Translations under genes and position numbers: made by a program
Shown here: positions 22,050 through 34,108 of the stretch, piece by piece
Layout: each line of letters opens with the position of its first letter
Position numbering within the stretch: position 1 is the stretch's first letter
Origin: Azospirillaceae bacterium
Lineage (GTDB): Bacteria > Pseudomonadota > Alphaproteobacteria > Azospirillales > Azospirillaceae
Reading direction: 5' to 3'
Assembly (NCBI GenBank): GCA_028283825.1
Contig: JAPWJW010000002.1
Coordinates: 1-64,000, forward strand
DNA length: 64,000 bases
The notes under the pieces: model-generated
The model's input: the letters and a program-made list of their open reading frames with translations, nothing else
What the model was told of the DNA's origin: nothing
Databases searched by the model: none

Positions 22050-24224
22050 TTAGAAGTTCTTGGTCAGGCCGAAATAGAAGCCGCGGCGCGGGCCATATTG
22101 CGGGGCGCCCACGCCCACCCCCGTTCCGTCACGGATCTCGTACTTCTCATCGAACAGGTTGATGACGTCGAACCGCACGTCCATGGCGCCCACCGTAGGC
22201 AGGTCCATGGACTGCACGATGCCCAAATTGACCTGGACGTAGCCGGCCAGGGCCGCACCGTTGGGCGTGGCGCCGTCGGCCCGCAGGCCGGAGCCATAGA
22301 TCAGGTCGGTGGTCAGCAGCGTTTTGTCGATGCGGTAGCTGGCGCCGGCCGACCCGGTGAAGCGCTGGTCGTGGTCCACCGGGATGTAGTGGGAGGATAT
22401 GTAGGCCAGATCCTCGGGATCGAAGCTGAACTGGCTGGAGGTGATCTTCTTGCCCTCCGCCTTCGACACGGCGAAGTTGGCGTAGGCCTGGAAGTTGCTG
22501 ATCGCGTAGGTGACCGACAGCTCCACGCCCTTCTGCGTGCCTTCGGCGTAATTGAAGGGCGTCAGGATGATGGGGGCGCCGAACTGCCCCTCATCCAGCA
22601 TGTTCTTGGACTTCTTGTAATAGCCGTCCAAACCGACCGTCAGCGCGTCGGTCAGCTTCTGTTCCACGCCCACGTCGAAGTAGTTGGCGCGTTCCGCCTT
22701 GGGTGTGTCGTTGGTGGTGTTGGCGGCGGCCGCACTGGTGCCGACATACTTCAGGATGGAGGTGTTGGAGACCAGTTCGAACGGCGGCGGCGTGAAGTAG
22801 CGGGAATATCCCGCGTGCAGCGTCGTCTTGGACGTCGGCGTCCACACCAGGTTGACGCGCGGGCTGAACTGGCTTTCGCTGTCATATTCCTGGAAGCTGT
22901 CAAACCGGCCGCCGAAATTCAGGATCCAGTTGGGCGCGAACTTCCATTCGTCCTGGATGTAGACGCTTTCGCTGTAGCCGGTCTTGCCGGAATTGTCCTG
23001 CACCGTGGTCGGGCTGGTGCCGATCTGGTTGCCGTCGGCGTCCACCTGGAACACCTGCGACGTGGTCGTGCCGGTGGAACGTTCGGTCGACAGCAGCAGG
23101 CCGGCGCGCAGGGTGTGGTTGTCGTTGATGACCCAGCTGCCGTCCGTCTGCCAGCCGCCGGCGATGGAGCGGCGGTAGGCTTCCTGCGAGATGCCGTTGT
23201 ACAGCAGGTCGCCGGTGACGTCGGGCTTGAACCACAGGCTGGAATAGCGGGCGTAGACCGACGACTGCACCGACACCGTGTCCAGCGCCTTCAGGTAGGT
23301 GGCGGCGGCGTAGTGGGTGATCTCACGCTGGTCTTCGTCAATCTTGTTGCTGGGATAGTCGGTGACGCCGTTCAGGCTGTAGCCCAGGTCCGGGGATTGG
23401 CCGGAACGGGTGGGGATCTGGAACTGCCCGCGTTCGGTGCCGGCCATCAGGCTGACCTGGGTGTCCGGATCCAGGATGTCCTGCAGGAAGATGAAACCGC
23501 GGCCGTTTTCCGTGCGGTCGTGGTTGGGCTTGCCGCTGCCGTCGGGGGATTCGATGCCCACGCCGCTGGTCTTGTAATCGCCCGAGGCGAAGTAGTTCAG
23601 GTTGCCCGACGAGCCGGAGATGTCGAAGCTGGTCTGCAGCGTGTCGTAGCTGCCGCCATAGACGCTGATGTCGCCGCCGTCGTCGAACGCGCCGGACTTG
23701 GTCTGGATGTCGATGATGCCGGCGGTGCGCAGGCCGTACTGCGCCGGCAGGGCGCCGGTCACCAGGCTGACGCTGTGGGCGAAGCGGGGGCTGAGCGTCT
23801 GGCCGAAGCCACTGATGCCCTCGGGCAGGATGACGCCGTTGATGCGGTACTGGACGTTGGCGTGCTCGCCCCGGATGTGCAGCTGGCCGAAGCTGTCCTG
23901 CGCCACGCCCGGGGCCTGCATGATGACCTGGTTCAGGCCGTTGTTCAGGCCGCCCGGCTGGCTCTCCAGCGCGTTCTCATCCATCGTGTAGCTGCTGGCA
24001 CCCAGCTGCGGCTGGATGCTGTTGCGGGCGTCCAGCAGGCGTTTGGCGGTCACCACCACCTCGGGCACCGGGCCGCTGGCCGAATTCGTGCCGATGTTGC
24101 CCGGGTCACCGGCGGTGTTGCCGCCCATATCCCCACCGGGTTCATCGGCGGCAAGTGCCACGGAACTGACCGAACCCAACAACAAAGCGCCAACAACCGC
24201 GGCGCGCCCCGACATGCGATACAT
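22050..24224 (-). CDS. TonB-dependent outer-membrane receptor, probably zinc-regulated
   Basis: Protein of 724 residues from ATG 24224, with a signal peptide (MYRMSGRAAVVGALLLGSVS, cleavage after ALA). A TonB-box-like VPEVVVTAKR precedes the plug domain (NQVIMQAPGV, LHIRGEHANVQYRINGV), and a 22-strand-type barrel follows, ending in the outer-membrane signature FYFGLTKNF. It imports a metal complex or other scarce nutrient using TonB energy. About 180 bases upstream lies a GTTATA-N-TATAAC palindrome matching the core of proteobacterial Zur sites, so zinc uptake is a good guess. No His-rich loop like those of ZnuD and no zinc ABC transporter is adjacent. Confidence 0.88.
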   Translation of the reverse strand: MYRMSGRAAVVGALLLGSVSSVALAADEPGGDMGGNTAGDPGNIGTNSASGPVPEVVVTAKRLLDARNSIQPQLGASSYTMDENALESQPGGLNNGLNQVIMQAPGVAQDSFGQLHIRGEHANVQYRINGVILPEGISGFGQTLSPRFAHSVSLVTGALPAQYGLRTAGIIDIQTKSGAFDDGGDISVYGGSYDTLQTSFDISGSSGNLNYFASGDYKTSGVGIESPDGSGKPNHDRTENGRGFIFLQDILDPDTQVSLMAGTERGQFQIPTRSGQSPDLGYSLNGVTDYPSNKIDEDQREITHYAAATYLKALDTVSVQSSVYARYSSLWFKPDVTGDLLYNGISQEAYRRSIAGGWQTDGSWVINDNHTLRAGLLLSTERSTGTTTSQVFQVDADGNQIGTSPTTVQDNSGKTGYSESVYIQDEWKFAPNWILNFGGRFDSFQEYDSESQFSPRVNLVWTPTSKTTLHAGYSRYFTPPPFELVSNTSILKYVGTSAAAANTTNDTPKAERANYFDVGVEQKLTDALTVGLDGYYKKSKNMLDEGQFGAPIILTPFNYAEGTQKGVELSVTYAISNFQAYANFAVSKAEGKKITSSQFSFDPEDLAYISSHYIPVDHDQRFTGSAGASYRIDKTLLTTDLIYGSGLRADGATPNGAALAGYVQVNLGIVQSMDLPTVGAMDVRFDVINLFDEKYEIRDGTGVGVGAPQYGPRRGFYFGLTKNF

Positions 24225-24551
24225 CTTCCCACCTTGAATCAAGGGGGCCGTCTTCCCATCGGGAATCGACCCCTGGTCCCTTCACAGACCCGGCCCGGCC
24301 ACACCGCCGCCGGCGCCATTCCCCACGGATCTAGGGAACGGCGGCCGGCGAACGCCTGGTTGGGCTGGGAGACAGGCCCCGCACTGCCTGGTTTTTGTTA
24401 CGTTATAGTATAACGTGATTGGGTTCTAACCTGGGCCGGCCCGACCGTCAATGGGAAAGCGCGGCACCGCAACAGGCACAAGGTCGCAGCCGACCGCACC
24501 TGCGAAAGGTTTGCGGCCCGACCCATTCCGACCGTGTCCCGTGTGCCTGGA
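24225..24551. other. Intergenic region holding the receptor promoter
   Basis: About 330 bases between the receptor start and the histidine kinase stop. Its one clear feature is the palindrome at 24400-24416. No gene or clear terminator is seen. Confidence 0.55.
24400..24416. promoter_or_regulatory. Putative Zur operator (17-bp palindrome)
   Basis: ACGTTATA-G-TATAACGT is a perfect palindrome around G24408; its core GTTATAGTATAAC equals the GTTATAnTATAAC core known for Zur sites of gamma-proteobacteria. The minus strand here also reads TATACT, a possible -10, so a repressor bound here would block transcription of the receptor gene. The call rests on the motif and the target family. Confidence 0.6.
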
Positions 24552-27500
<2,949 letters not shown>

Positions 27501-27668
27501 AACCTGCCCTTGCCATATTGATATAGAGTGGCCCGTGGACAAGCCGCCGCATGGATGCCGCCCCGCCATCCGTGCGGGTACCCCCCCACCGTCGGCGCAA
27601 TGGTCAAACGGCCGTCGGCGCACTAGGATCGCGCCCGCGTTAACAACCCGCAACCCATCAGGTGTCCG

Positions 27669-28640
27669 GTGGATCTCACCCTTTCCGACCTCGCCCCCGC
27701 CAACGTCCTCACCGACGCCACCATCCCGGAACTGCCCAAGCACTACCGGGGCAAGGTGCGCGACAATTACGACCTGGCCGACGGGCGGCGCATCATCGTC
27801 GCGTCGGACCGGCTCAGCGCCTTCGACCGCATCCTGACGTCAGTGCCGCACAAGGGCGCGGTGCTGACCCAGACGGCGCGCTATTGGTTCGAGGCCACGC
27901 GCGACCTGTGCCCCAACCACGTGATTGACTACCCCGATCCCAATGTGGTGGTGGCCAAGCGCCTGGACATCCTGCCGGTCGAGGTGGTGGTGCGCGACTA
28001 TCTGGCCGGCACCACCTCCACCTCCATCCTGTCCATGTACAAGAAGGGCCAGCGCACGGTTTACGGCGTGACCCTGCCGGAAGGGTTGCGGCCCAACCAG
28101 AAGCTGCCCGAAACCATCATCACCCCCACGACCAAGGCCTTCGACGGCGGCCATGACGAGCCGCTGTCCCCGGCGGAGATCGTGGAAAAGAAGCTGCTGA
28201 CCGCCGCCCAGTGGGAAGAATTGTCGGGCAAGGCCCTGGCCCTGTTCGCCCGCGGCCGCGAGCTGGCGGCCAAGCGCGGCCTGATCCTGGTGGATACCAA
28301 GTACGAGTTCGGCCTGGACGAGGCCGGCAACATCATCCTGGCCGATGAGATCCACACGCCCGACAGCAGCCGCTACTGGTTCGCCGCCAGCTATCCCGCG
28401 AAGTTCGAGGCGGGTGAACGGCCCGAGAGCTTCGACAAGGACTTCGTGCGCAGCTGGGTGGTCGCCCGCTGCGACCCCTATGTCGATGATGTTCCGGAAA
28501 TCCCGGGCGACGTGGTGCTGCAAGCCGCCAGCATCTACATCCAGGCGTATGAGATGATCACGGGTGAGACCTACGTCCCCGCCCGGGATGAGGACGGTGT
28601 GCTGGCGCGCATCCGCACCAATCTCAAGTCTTATTTCTGA
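27669..28640 (+). CDS. purC: Phosphoribosylaminoimidazole-succinocarboxamide synthase (SAICAR synthetase)
   Basis: Protein of 323 residues starting at GTG 27669 (AGGTG just upstream). It joins aspartate to CAIR in de novo purine synthesis with ATP. Recognisable blocks are [22 protein letters not shown], the [10 protein letters not shown] substrate loop and [20 protein letters not shown] before a conserved DSSRYW. The length matches the longer, fungal-like class rather than the 240-residue enterobacterial type. It is 15 bases upstream of purT and divergent from the histidine kinase. Confidence 0.95.
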   Translation: MDLTLSDLAPANVLTDATIPELPKHYRGKVRDNYDLADGRRIIVASDRLSAFDRILTSVPHKGAVLTQTARYWFEATRDLCPNHVIDYPDPNVVVAKRLDILPVEVVVRDYLAGTTSTSILSMYKKGQRTVYGVTLPEGLRPNQKLPETIITPTTKAFDGGHDEPLSPAEIVEKKLLTAAQWEELSGKALALFARGRELAAKRGLILVDTKYEFGLDEAGNIILADEIHTPDSSRYWFAASYPAKFEAGERPESFDKDFVRSWVVARCDPYVDDVPEIPGDVVLQAASIYIQAYEMITGETYVPARDEDGVLARIRTNLKSYF

Positions 28641-28655
28641 GCCGGGATCGACGTC

Positions 28656-29831
28656 ATGACCGCGACCGCCAAGATCCTGCTGCTGGGCTCCGGTGAGCTG
28701 GGCCGGGAATTCGTCATCTCCGCCAAGCGTTACGGCGCGCATGTCGTTGCCTGCGACGCCTATGCCGCGGCACCAGCCATGCAGGTGGCCGATGAGTTCG
28801 AGGTGTTCTCCATGCTGGATGGGGCGGCGCTGAAGGCCGCCATCCTGCGTCACAAGCCGGACTACATCGTGCCGGAGGTGGAGGCCATCCGCACCGAGGT
28901 GCTGCAGGAGATGGAAGCGGCGGGCCACACCGTGGTGCCAAGCGCCCGGGCGACCTACATGACCATGAACCGTGACCGCATCCGTGAGGTGGCGGCCACG
29001 GAACTGGGCCTGCGCACCTCGCGCTATCGCTACGCCGAAAGCCTGGAAGAGGTGAAGGCCGGGGCGGAGCATACCGGCCTGCCCTGCGTCATCAAGCCGG
29101 TGATGTCGTCCTCCGGCAAGGGCCAGAGCACGGTGCGCAGCGCGGACGAGCTTGAGGCCGCTTGGGATTACGCCGTCGCCAACATGCGCGGCGACCGCCG
29201 CAAGGTGATCGTCGAGGAATTCATCGCCTTCGATTATGAGATCACCTTGCTGACCGTGCGCACCCGCCAGGGTGTGGTGTTCTGCGAGCCCATCGGCCAC
29301 CGGCAGGAGCGCGGCGACTATCAGGAATCCTGGCAGCCCGTGCCCATGGACGCCAAGGCCCTGGCCGCCGCGCGCGACATGGCGGAGAAGGTGGTGGACA
29401 ATCTGGGCGGCTACGGCCTGTTCGGCGTCGAATTCTTCGTGGCCGGCGACGACGTGGTGTTCAGCGAGCTGTCGCCCCGCCCGCACGATACCGGCATGGT
29501 GACGCTGATGTCGCAGAACCTGTCGGAATTCGACCTGCACGCCCGCGCCATCCTGGGCCTGCCCATCCCCCACATCACCCTGCGCGGCCCCACCGCCTCG
29601 GCCGTCATCCTGGCAACGCAAGAGTCGGCCCATTTCGGCGTGGAAGGCCTGGCCGACGCCCTGGCCCTGGGCACGACCGAGCATGACGTGGAGGTGCGCA
29701 TCTTCGGCAAGCCCACCACCCGGCCCTACCGCCGCATGGGCGTGGCCCTGGCCCAGGGCGACACGGCGGACGAGGCCCGCGCCCTGGCCAAGCAGGTCGC
29801 CGACAAGGTGTGGCTGAGCTATCGGGACTGA
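28656..29831 (+). CDS. purT: Formate-dependent phosphoribosylglycinamide formyltransferase (GAR transformylase 2)
   Basis: Protein of 391 residues of the ATP-grasp superfamily. It makes formyl-GAR from GAR, formate and ATP, the folate-independent route of purine step 3. The N-terminus [18 protein letters not shown], the central [14 protein letters not shown] loop and [19 protein letters not shown] are diagnostic of PurT. It follows purC by 15 bases and is surely cotranscribed. A strong hairpin at 29860-29894 follows the gene. Confidence 0.96.
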   Translation: MTATAKILLLGSGELGREFVISAKRYGAHVVACDAYAAAPAMQVADEFEVFSMLDGAALKAAILRHKPDYIVPEVEAIRTEVLQEMEAAGHTVVPSARATYMTMNRDRIREVAATELGLRTSRYRYAESLEEVKAGAEHTGLPCVIKPVMSSSGKGQSTVRSADELEAAWDYAVANMRGDRRKVIVEEFIAFDYEITLLTVRTRQGVVFCEPIGHRQERGDYQESWQPVPMDAKALAAARDMAEKVVDNLGGYGLFGVEFFVAGDDVVFSELSPRPHDTGMVTLMSQNLSEFDLHARAILGLPIPHITLRGPTASAVILATQESAHFGVEGLADALALGTTEHDVEVRIFGKPTTRPYRRMGVALAQGDTADEARALAKQVADKVWLSYRD

Positions 29832-29859
29832 CGTCAGGGACAACCGGCCCCTGAAACGC

Positions 29860-29894
29860 GAACGGCCGCGCCCGGGTTGGGGGCGCGGCCGTTC
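29860..29894. terminator. Bidirectional hairpin terminator between purT and fpr
   Basis: Arms GAACGGCCGCGCCC (29860-29873) and GGGCGCGGCCGTTC (29881-29894) pair perfectly over a 7-base loop, midway between two convergent genes. It can serve both; U-runs are weak. Confidence 0.75.
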
Positions 29895-29916
29895 AGAACC
29901 ATCGGGAAAGCCGGGA

Positions 29917-30690
29917 TCAGCGTTCCACGAACGCCTTCTCGATGACGTACTGGCCCGGCTGGTTGGAACTGCCTTCCTTCATGCCGGCTTCCTCGCACAG
30001 GCCCTGCAATTCCTTCAGCACATCCGGGCCGCCGCAGATCATGACGCGGTCATGGGCGGCGTCGAACGGCTGGTTGCCGATGTCGGCGAAGAACTTGCCG
30101 TTGCGGATCAGGTCGGTCAGGCGGCCTTCGGTGCGGAAGGGCTCACGCGTCACGGTCGGGTAATAGACCAGCTTTTCGCGCAGCATCTCACCGACATACT
30201 CGTCTTCCGGCAGGTGCTTGGTGATGTCGTCGTAGTAGGCCAGCTCGGCCACGCGGCGGACGGTATGGGTGACCACCACCTTCTCGTACCGCTCATAGAC
30301 GTCCGGATCCTTGATCAGGCCCATGAACGGGGCCAGACCGGTGCCGGAACCCAGCATGTACAGGGTGCGGCCGGGGGTCAGGTTGTCCAGCAGCAGAGTG
30401 CCGGTGGACTTGCGGCCGTACAGGACCTCGTCCCCTTCCTGGATGTGCTGCAGGCGCGAGGTCAGGGGGCCGTTCGGCACCTTGATGCTGAAGAATTCCA
30501 GGTGCTCTTCATAATTGGCGCTGGCGATGGAATAGGCGCGCATCAGCGGACGGCCGTCCACCTCCAGCCCGACCATGACGAATTCGCCGTTGCGGAAACG
30601 GAAGGACGGGTCGCGGGTCAGGCGGAAGCTGAAGAGGTTATCGGTCCAATGGTGGACCATGGTGACCTTGCCGGACAGAAACGCGCTCAT
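29917..30690 (-). CDS. fpr: Ferredoxin--NADP reductase
   Basis: Protein of 257 residues from ATG 30690; an ATG nine bases upstream is possible, and the 270-residue reading looks too long. It is an FAD enzyme passing electrons between NADPH and ferredoxin or flavodoxin. The FAD motif RAYSIAS, the NADP-binding GSGTGLAPFMGLI and the late MICGGPDVLKEL block are clear, and the C-terminus YVIEKAFVER is the short tail of bacterial FPRs. These enzymes often serve oxidative-stress or Fe-S functions. It is convergent with purT. Confidence 0.94.
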   Translation of the reverse strand: MSAFLSGKVTMVHHWTDNLFSFRLTRDPSFRFRNGEFVMVGLEVDGRPLMRAYSIASANYEEHLEFFSIKVPNGPLTSRLQHIQEGDEVLYGRKSTGTLLLDNLTPGRTLYMLGSGTGLAPFMGLIKDPDVYERYEKVVVTHTVRRVAELAYYDDITKHLPEDEYVGEMLREKLVYYPTVTREPFRTEGRLTDLIRNGKFFADIGNQPFDAAHDRVMICGGPDVLKELQGLCEEAGMKEGSSNQPGQYVIEKAFVER

Positions 30691-30699
30691 CCTCGCCAT

Positions 30700-31052
30700 A
30701 CCCTTTCGACTGACGCACCGGAAACACATGCTTTAAGCCCGGCAGAATGGCGGCAAGGCGCCGTTCCGCAAATGCGAAAATATTCTGCCCAGGATCGCTG
30801 CGACTGCATATCTGGTCGAATGTCCGGCTTTTACAAGAGAAAGTCGGGGATCAAATCTTTTTGCCAGAAACGCAAAACGGCGCCGCGGCGGCGCCCTATC
30901 CCAACGTTTACGCTACCAAGGTGGGGGTAACCCCAATCCCTGAGCCCGGCTATCCTGTGGTGTCATCCAGGCCGGCTGGCCTTGGATTCCGTCACGAAAG
31001 GTGGGCTTTGATGCCTCCGCGTGCGGACGACGGACGATAAACGGGAGGGGAA
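30700..31052. other. Intergenic, divergent promoters of fpr and the chemoreceptor gene
   Basis: About 350 bases between divergent genes, with a moderately AT-rich core near 30760-30860. No gene or recognised operator is visible. GGGAGGGG just before ATG 31053 is a strong ribosome-binding site. Confidence 0.5.
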
Positions 31053-32465
31053 ATGGCCTTGGACACTCATGCCTTGGATACGTCTGCCGATACGGCCGGG
31101 TCCCTGATCGCTGCCATCGCGGCGGAGGTCGGGCGCCTCAGCGTGGATATCGCCGATGTGGTGGGCGGCGTGCACCAGGTGGACGGCGCCATCGACGGCC
31201 AGGCACGGCAACTGGCCACCATCCGGGAATCCACCCGGGATATCGTGACCAGCAACCGCACCATCGCCGGCATGGCGCAGGAAACCCAGGGCGTGGCGGC
31301 ACTGGCCGGCCGCGACATCCAGGCGTCGGGTGAGGAGATCCGCCAGTCCCTGGCGGACATCGGCGACCTGGTCGCAGCGGTGAACGCCAGCACGGGCGAA
31401 CTATCGGGGTTGGAGGGCGCCATGGGCCGGGTGGCCAAGGTGTCGGCCAACATCAACCGCATCGCGGCACAGACCAACCTGCTGGCCCTGAACGCCACCA
31501 TCGAGGCGGCGCGGGCGGGCGAGGCCGGCAAAGGCTTCGCCGTGGTGGCGTCGGAGGTCAAGGCCCTGGCCCGCCAGACGGCCGAGGCCACGGCGGAGAT
31601 CGACGGCACGCTGAAGGCCCTGACGGAACAGGTGCGGCGCCTGGCTGGGCGCATGGCCGCCGGATCGACGCAGGCCGAGCGCGTGGGCCGCAGCACCGCC
31701 ACCATCGGCCAGGCGGTGGAAACGGTGGGTGCCGCCGTCACCCAGGTGGAACAGAACGCCGCCGCCATCGCCGCCGCCACCGGCGACATCGCCCAGCGCT
31801 GCGACGGTTTCCTGGAGACGGTGGAGGCGCTGAACCAGGACGCCGCCGCGTCCGGGGCCGCCCTCAAGACCGCGTCCACGCACCTGGACCGCACGCTGGA
31901 CCGGGCGGAGGCCATCATGATGATGGCCGTCACCTCCGGCTTCGCCACGGAGGACACGCCCTTCGTCGACCGCGCGCAGGAGGTGGCGGCCCAGATCACC
32001 ACCCGCCTGGAACAGGCGGTGGCGGCCGGGGAGATCAGCCTGGACGACCTGTTCGACCGCGACCTGAAACCCATCTCCGGCACCGACCCGCAGCAGTATA
32101 TGACCCGCTACATCCCCTTCCTGGACAAGGCGGTGGCGCCGCTGCACGACGCCGTCCTGGCCATGGACCCCCGCGTGGTCTTCTGCGCGCCCACCGACCA
32201 CAACCGTATGATCCCCAGCCATAACCCGCAGTTCCGCCAGCCGCATGGCACCGATCCGGTGTGGAACGCCGCCCACGGCCGCAACCGCCGCGTCTACGCC
32301 GACAAGACCGCCACCGCCGTCAGCCGCAGCACCGCCCCCTTCCTGTTGCAGACCTATCGCCGCGACATGGGCGGCGGCGTGTTCGTGCTGATGAAGGACG
32401 CGTCCGCCCCCATCCGGGTGCGCGGACGCCTGTGGGGCGGCCTGCGCATCTGCTATCGCGCCTGA
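31053..32465 (+). CDS. Soluble methyl-accepting chemotaxis protein
   Basis: Protein of 470 residues with no signal peptide or membrane segment. Residues about 20-290 form the long helical signalling domain; the conserved hairpin tip lies at [20 protein letters not shown] followed by [19 protein letters not shown]-terminal domain of about 150 residues follows ([15 protein letters not shown], then [13 protein letters not shown]) and may be the sensor; I cannot name its ligand. The inverted order, signalling domain first, and the lack of membrane helices suggest a cytoplasmic receptor. Two phosphatase-like genes follow closely; no che genes are present. Confidence 0.88.
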   Translation: MALDTHALDTSADTAGSLIAAIAAEVGRLSVDIADVVGGVHQVDGAIDGQARQLATIRESTRDIVTSNRTIAGMAQETQGVAALAGRDIQASGEEIRQSLADIGDLVAAVNASTGELSGLEGAMGRVAKVSANINRIAAQTNLLALNATIEAARAGEAGKGFAVVASEVKALARQTAEATAEIDGTLKALTEQVRRLAGRMAAGSTQAERVGRSTATIGQAVETVGAAVTQVEQNAAAIAAATGDIAQRCDGFLETVEALNQDAAASGAALKTASTHLDRTLDRAEAIMMMAVTSGFATEDTPFVDRAQEVAAQITTRLEQAVAAGEISLDDLFDRDLKPISGTDPQQYMTRYIPFLDKAVAPLHDAVLAMDPRVVFCAPTDHNRMIPSHNPQFRQPHGTDPVWNAAHGRNRRVYADKTATAVSRSTAPFLLQTYRRDMGGGVFVLMKDASAPIRVRGRLWGGLRICYRA

Positions 32466-32558
32466 CTTCTCCTGTCGCCGGTCTGCAACGCCACTGTCAC
32501 AAGACTGGCACGCGGCGGGTCTACGATGGCCCCAAACAGCGGTTGGGGAAAAACGCGG

Positions 32559-33095
32559 ATGGCCACCAATACTTATCGGGTCCTGTTCCTGTGCCGGCAC
32601 AATTCCGCCCGCAGCATCATGGCGGAGGCGCTGATGCGCCATTGGGGGCGCGGCCGCTTCGAAGTCGCCAGCGCCGGGTCCGATCCGGTGGCGGAGTGCG
32701 ATCCCATCGCCCTGGACCTGCTGGCCAAGGCCCGCATCCCCACCGACGGCCTGCACCCCAAATCCTGGGACGCCTTCGCCGGCCCGGACGCCCAGCCCCT
32801 GGACTTCATCTTCCACACCTGTGACCTGAGCGCCGGCGCGGACGCCCCGGCGTGGCAGGGGCACCCCATCGTCGCCCATTGGGGGTTCCCCGACCCGCGG
32901 GACTTCAAGGGATCGGACGTGGAGCAGCGTGCCCTGTTCAACCTGCTGTTCGGCATGATCGAGCGGCGGGTGCGCATCTTCTGTTCCCTGCCGGAACAGC
33001 GCCTGGCCCGCATGACGGTCGAAGGGCTGGCCGAGTTGCACACCACCGAGGTGCACAGTACCGAGGCCTGGTCGGCCCCCATACAGAACCTGTGA
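32559..33095 (+). CDS. Low-molecular-weight phosphatase / arsenate reductase (ArsC)-like protein
   Basis: Protein of 178 residues from ATG 32559; the upstream ATG at 32526 would add 11 residues. The active-site loop CX5R is intact (VLFLCRHNSARS, Cys12, Arg18), followed by MAEALM, an ASAGSDP block and a candidate general-acid region HWGFPDPRDF. The fold is that of low-molecular-weight tyrosine phosphatases and thioredoxin-coupled ArsC. The usual first resolving cysteine is kept in FHTCDL but the second (normally in a CP pair) is replaced. No arsR, arsB or acr3 is nearby, so arsenate reduction is uncertain; a phosphatase or signalling role is possible. A divergent copy follows 13 bases later. 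Confidence 0.8.
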   Translation: MATNTYRVLFLCRHNSARSIMAEALMRHWGRGRFEVASAGSDPVAECDPIALDLLAKARIPTDGLHPKSWDAFAGPDAQPLDFIFHTCDLSAGADAPAWQGHPIVAHWGFPDPRDFKGSDVEQRALFNLLFGMIERRVRIFCSLPEQRLARMTVEGLAELHTTEVHSTEAWSAPIQNL

Positions 33096-33108
33096 AGGAA
33101 GCGATGCC

Positions 33109-33678
33109 ATGACCTTCGCCCACACGGGCCTGCCCGCCGGCCGGCCGCTGCCCCCGCCGGACCGTCACCTGGGCGTGCTGTTCGTCGGCCGGGTGAACGC
33201 CGGCCGCAGCGTGATGGCGGAGGCCATGCTGCGCCACCACGCCGACCACCGGTTCGAGGCGTACAGCGCCGGCCTGGCGCCGGCGGCGGCCCTGAACCCG
33301 CACATCCTGGCCCGCCTGCGGGCCGAGGGCATCGCGACATCCGGCCTGGCGCCCACGCCGCTGGACCGTTTCATGGCGCCCGATGCGCCGGCCATCGACA
33401 TCATCATCACCGTCAGCGCGCTGGCAGCTGAAGGTTTGGCCACCGCGTGGCCGGGCCGCGCGGCCACCGCGCACTGGGACCTGCCCAACCCCGACCCCGC
33501 CCTGTTCCCTGGCGACGATCTGGACCAGCAGATCCTGGTCGAGGCCATCTTCCATGACCTGCGGCGGCGCATCGACGTGCTGGCGGCCCTGCCCACCCCC
33601 TGCCTGCTGGCGCTGAGCCAATGGGATCTGGATGATGACGACGGCGATGACGGCGCCGGCCTGCGCCACGCGGGCTGA
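33109..33678 (+). CDS. Degenerate ArsC/LMW-phosphatase paralogue lacking the catalytic cysteine
   Basis: Protein of 189 residues, aligned throughout with its upstream neighbour: VLFVGRVNAGRSVMAEAML here against VLFLCRHNSARSIMAEALM there. The catalytic Cys is Gly, the loop Ser is Ala, and the resolving Cys region (TCDLS) is TVSAL. The loop Asn and Arg and the HWDLPNPDP segment remain. The frame is intact and the gene is directly cotranscribed, so it looks like a retained non-catalytic partner or binding protein, not random decay. The C-terminus is a short Asp-rich tail. Confidence 0.78.
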   Translation: MTFAHTGLPAGRPLPPPDRHLGVLFVGRVNAGRSVMAEAMLRHHADHRFEAYSAGLAPAAALNPHILARLRAEGIATSGLAPTPLDRFMAPDAPAIDIIITVSALAAEGLATAWPGRAATAHWDLPNPDPALFPGDDLDQQILVEAIFHDLRRRIDVLAALPTPCLLALSQWDLDDDDGDDGAGLRHAG

Positions 33679-34108
33679 CGATTACGCCGGGTAACAGTTA
33701 GCCCGATCATTCGGCGCCGGCGGACCAATCATCGCATTTTTCCGCTTTTCCCGAAAAGCGAGTGGGCGAATGTGACACCGCTCACTGGCAGTTTACCGCG
33801 CGCTAACCATAGTCGCCCACAATAATGAGGGCCATTGGGATCGGATAAGATCGGGTGCGGGGGCATCGGGTCGCGCCGGGGAACAGGCCATCGTTTAGGA
33901 AACCGCACCGCTGCCGGATCCGGCCGCCTTCCCGATGGATGGGGGCGGCCCGTTGGGGTTCGCCCCCGAGTCCGGTGGCCGCCATCGGCCGGACATAGGA
34001 TGTTCGGGCGACGCGAGGGCGTGCGCGTTTCCAATGTCGAGACCACGAAGCCCAGTCGGCGGCATTCCCCGCCGGGACCGGGCCCTTTGCGCCGAGCGAG
34101 ACCCACAC
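33679..34108. other. Intergenic, leader of the RND efflux operon
   Basis: About 430 bases without a supported gene; in-frame extensions of the adaptor into this region (start at 33935) are Pro/Arg-rich and not protein-like. An 18-base palindrome (8-bp arms CGCTTTTC/GAAAAGCG, loop CC) at 33743-33760 could be an operator or the 3' end of the preceding transcript. Confidence 0.45.

Noticed and set aside
27840-29843. 667-codon minus-strand open frame over purC-purT
   Set aside because: Lies wholly antisense to two certain enzymes and reads as His/Gln/Ala/Val-rich nonsense.
32559-33678. Arsenic resistance operon
   Set aside because: No arsR, arsB, acr3 or arsH is near, and the second copy has no catalytic cysteine.
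33743-33760. 8-bp-arm palindrome as operator of the RND operon
   Set aside because: It is short, has no adjacent regulator gene, and could equally be the 3' end of the preceding transcript; noted only in the intergenic entry.
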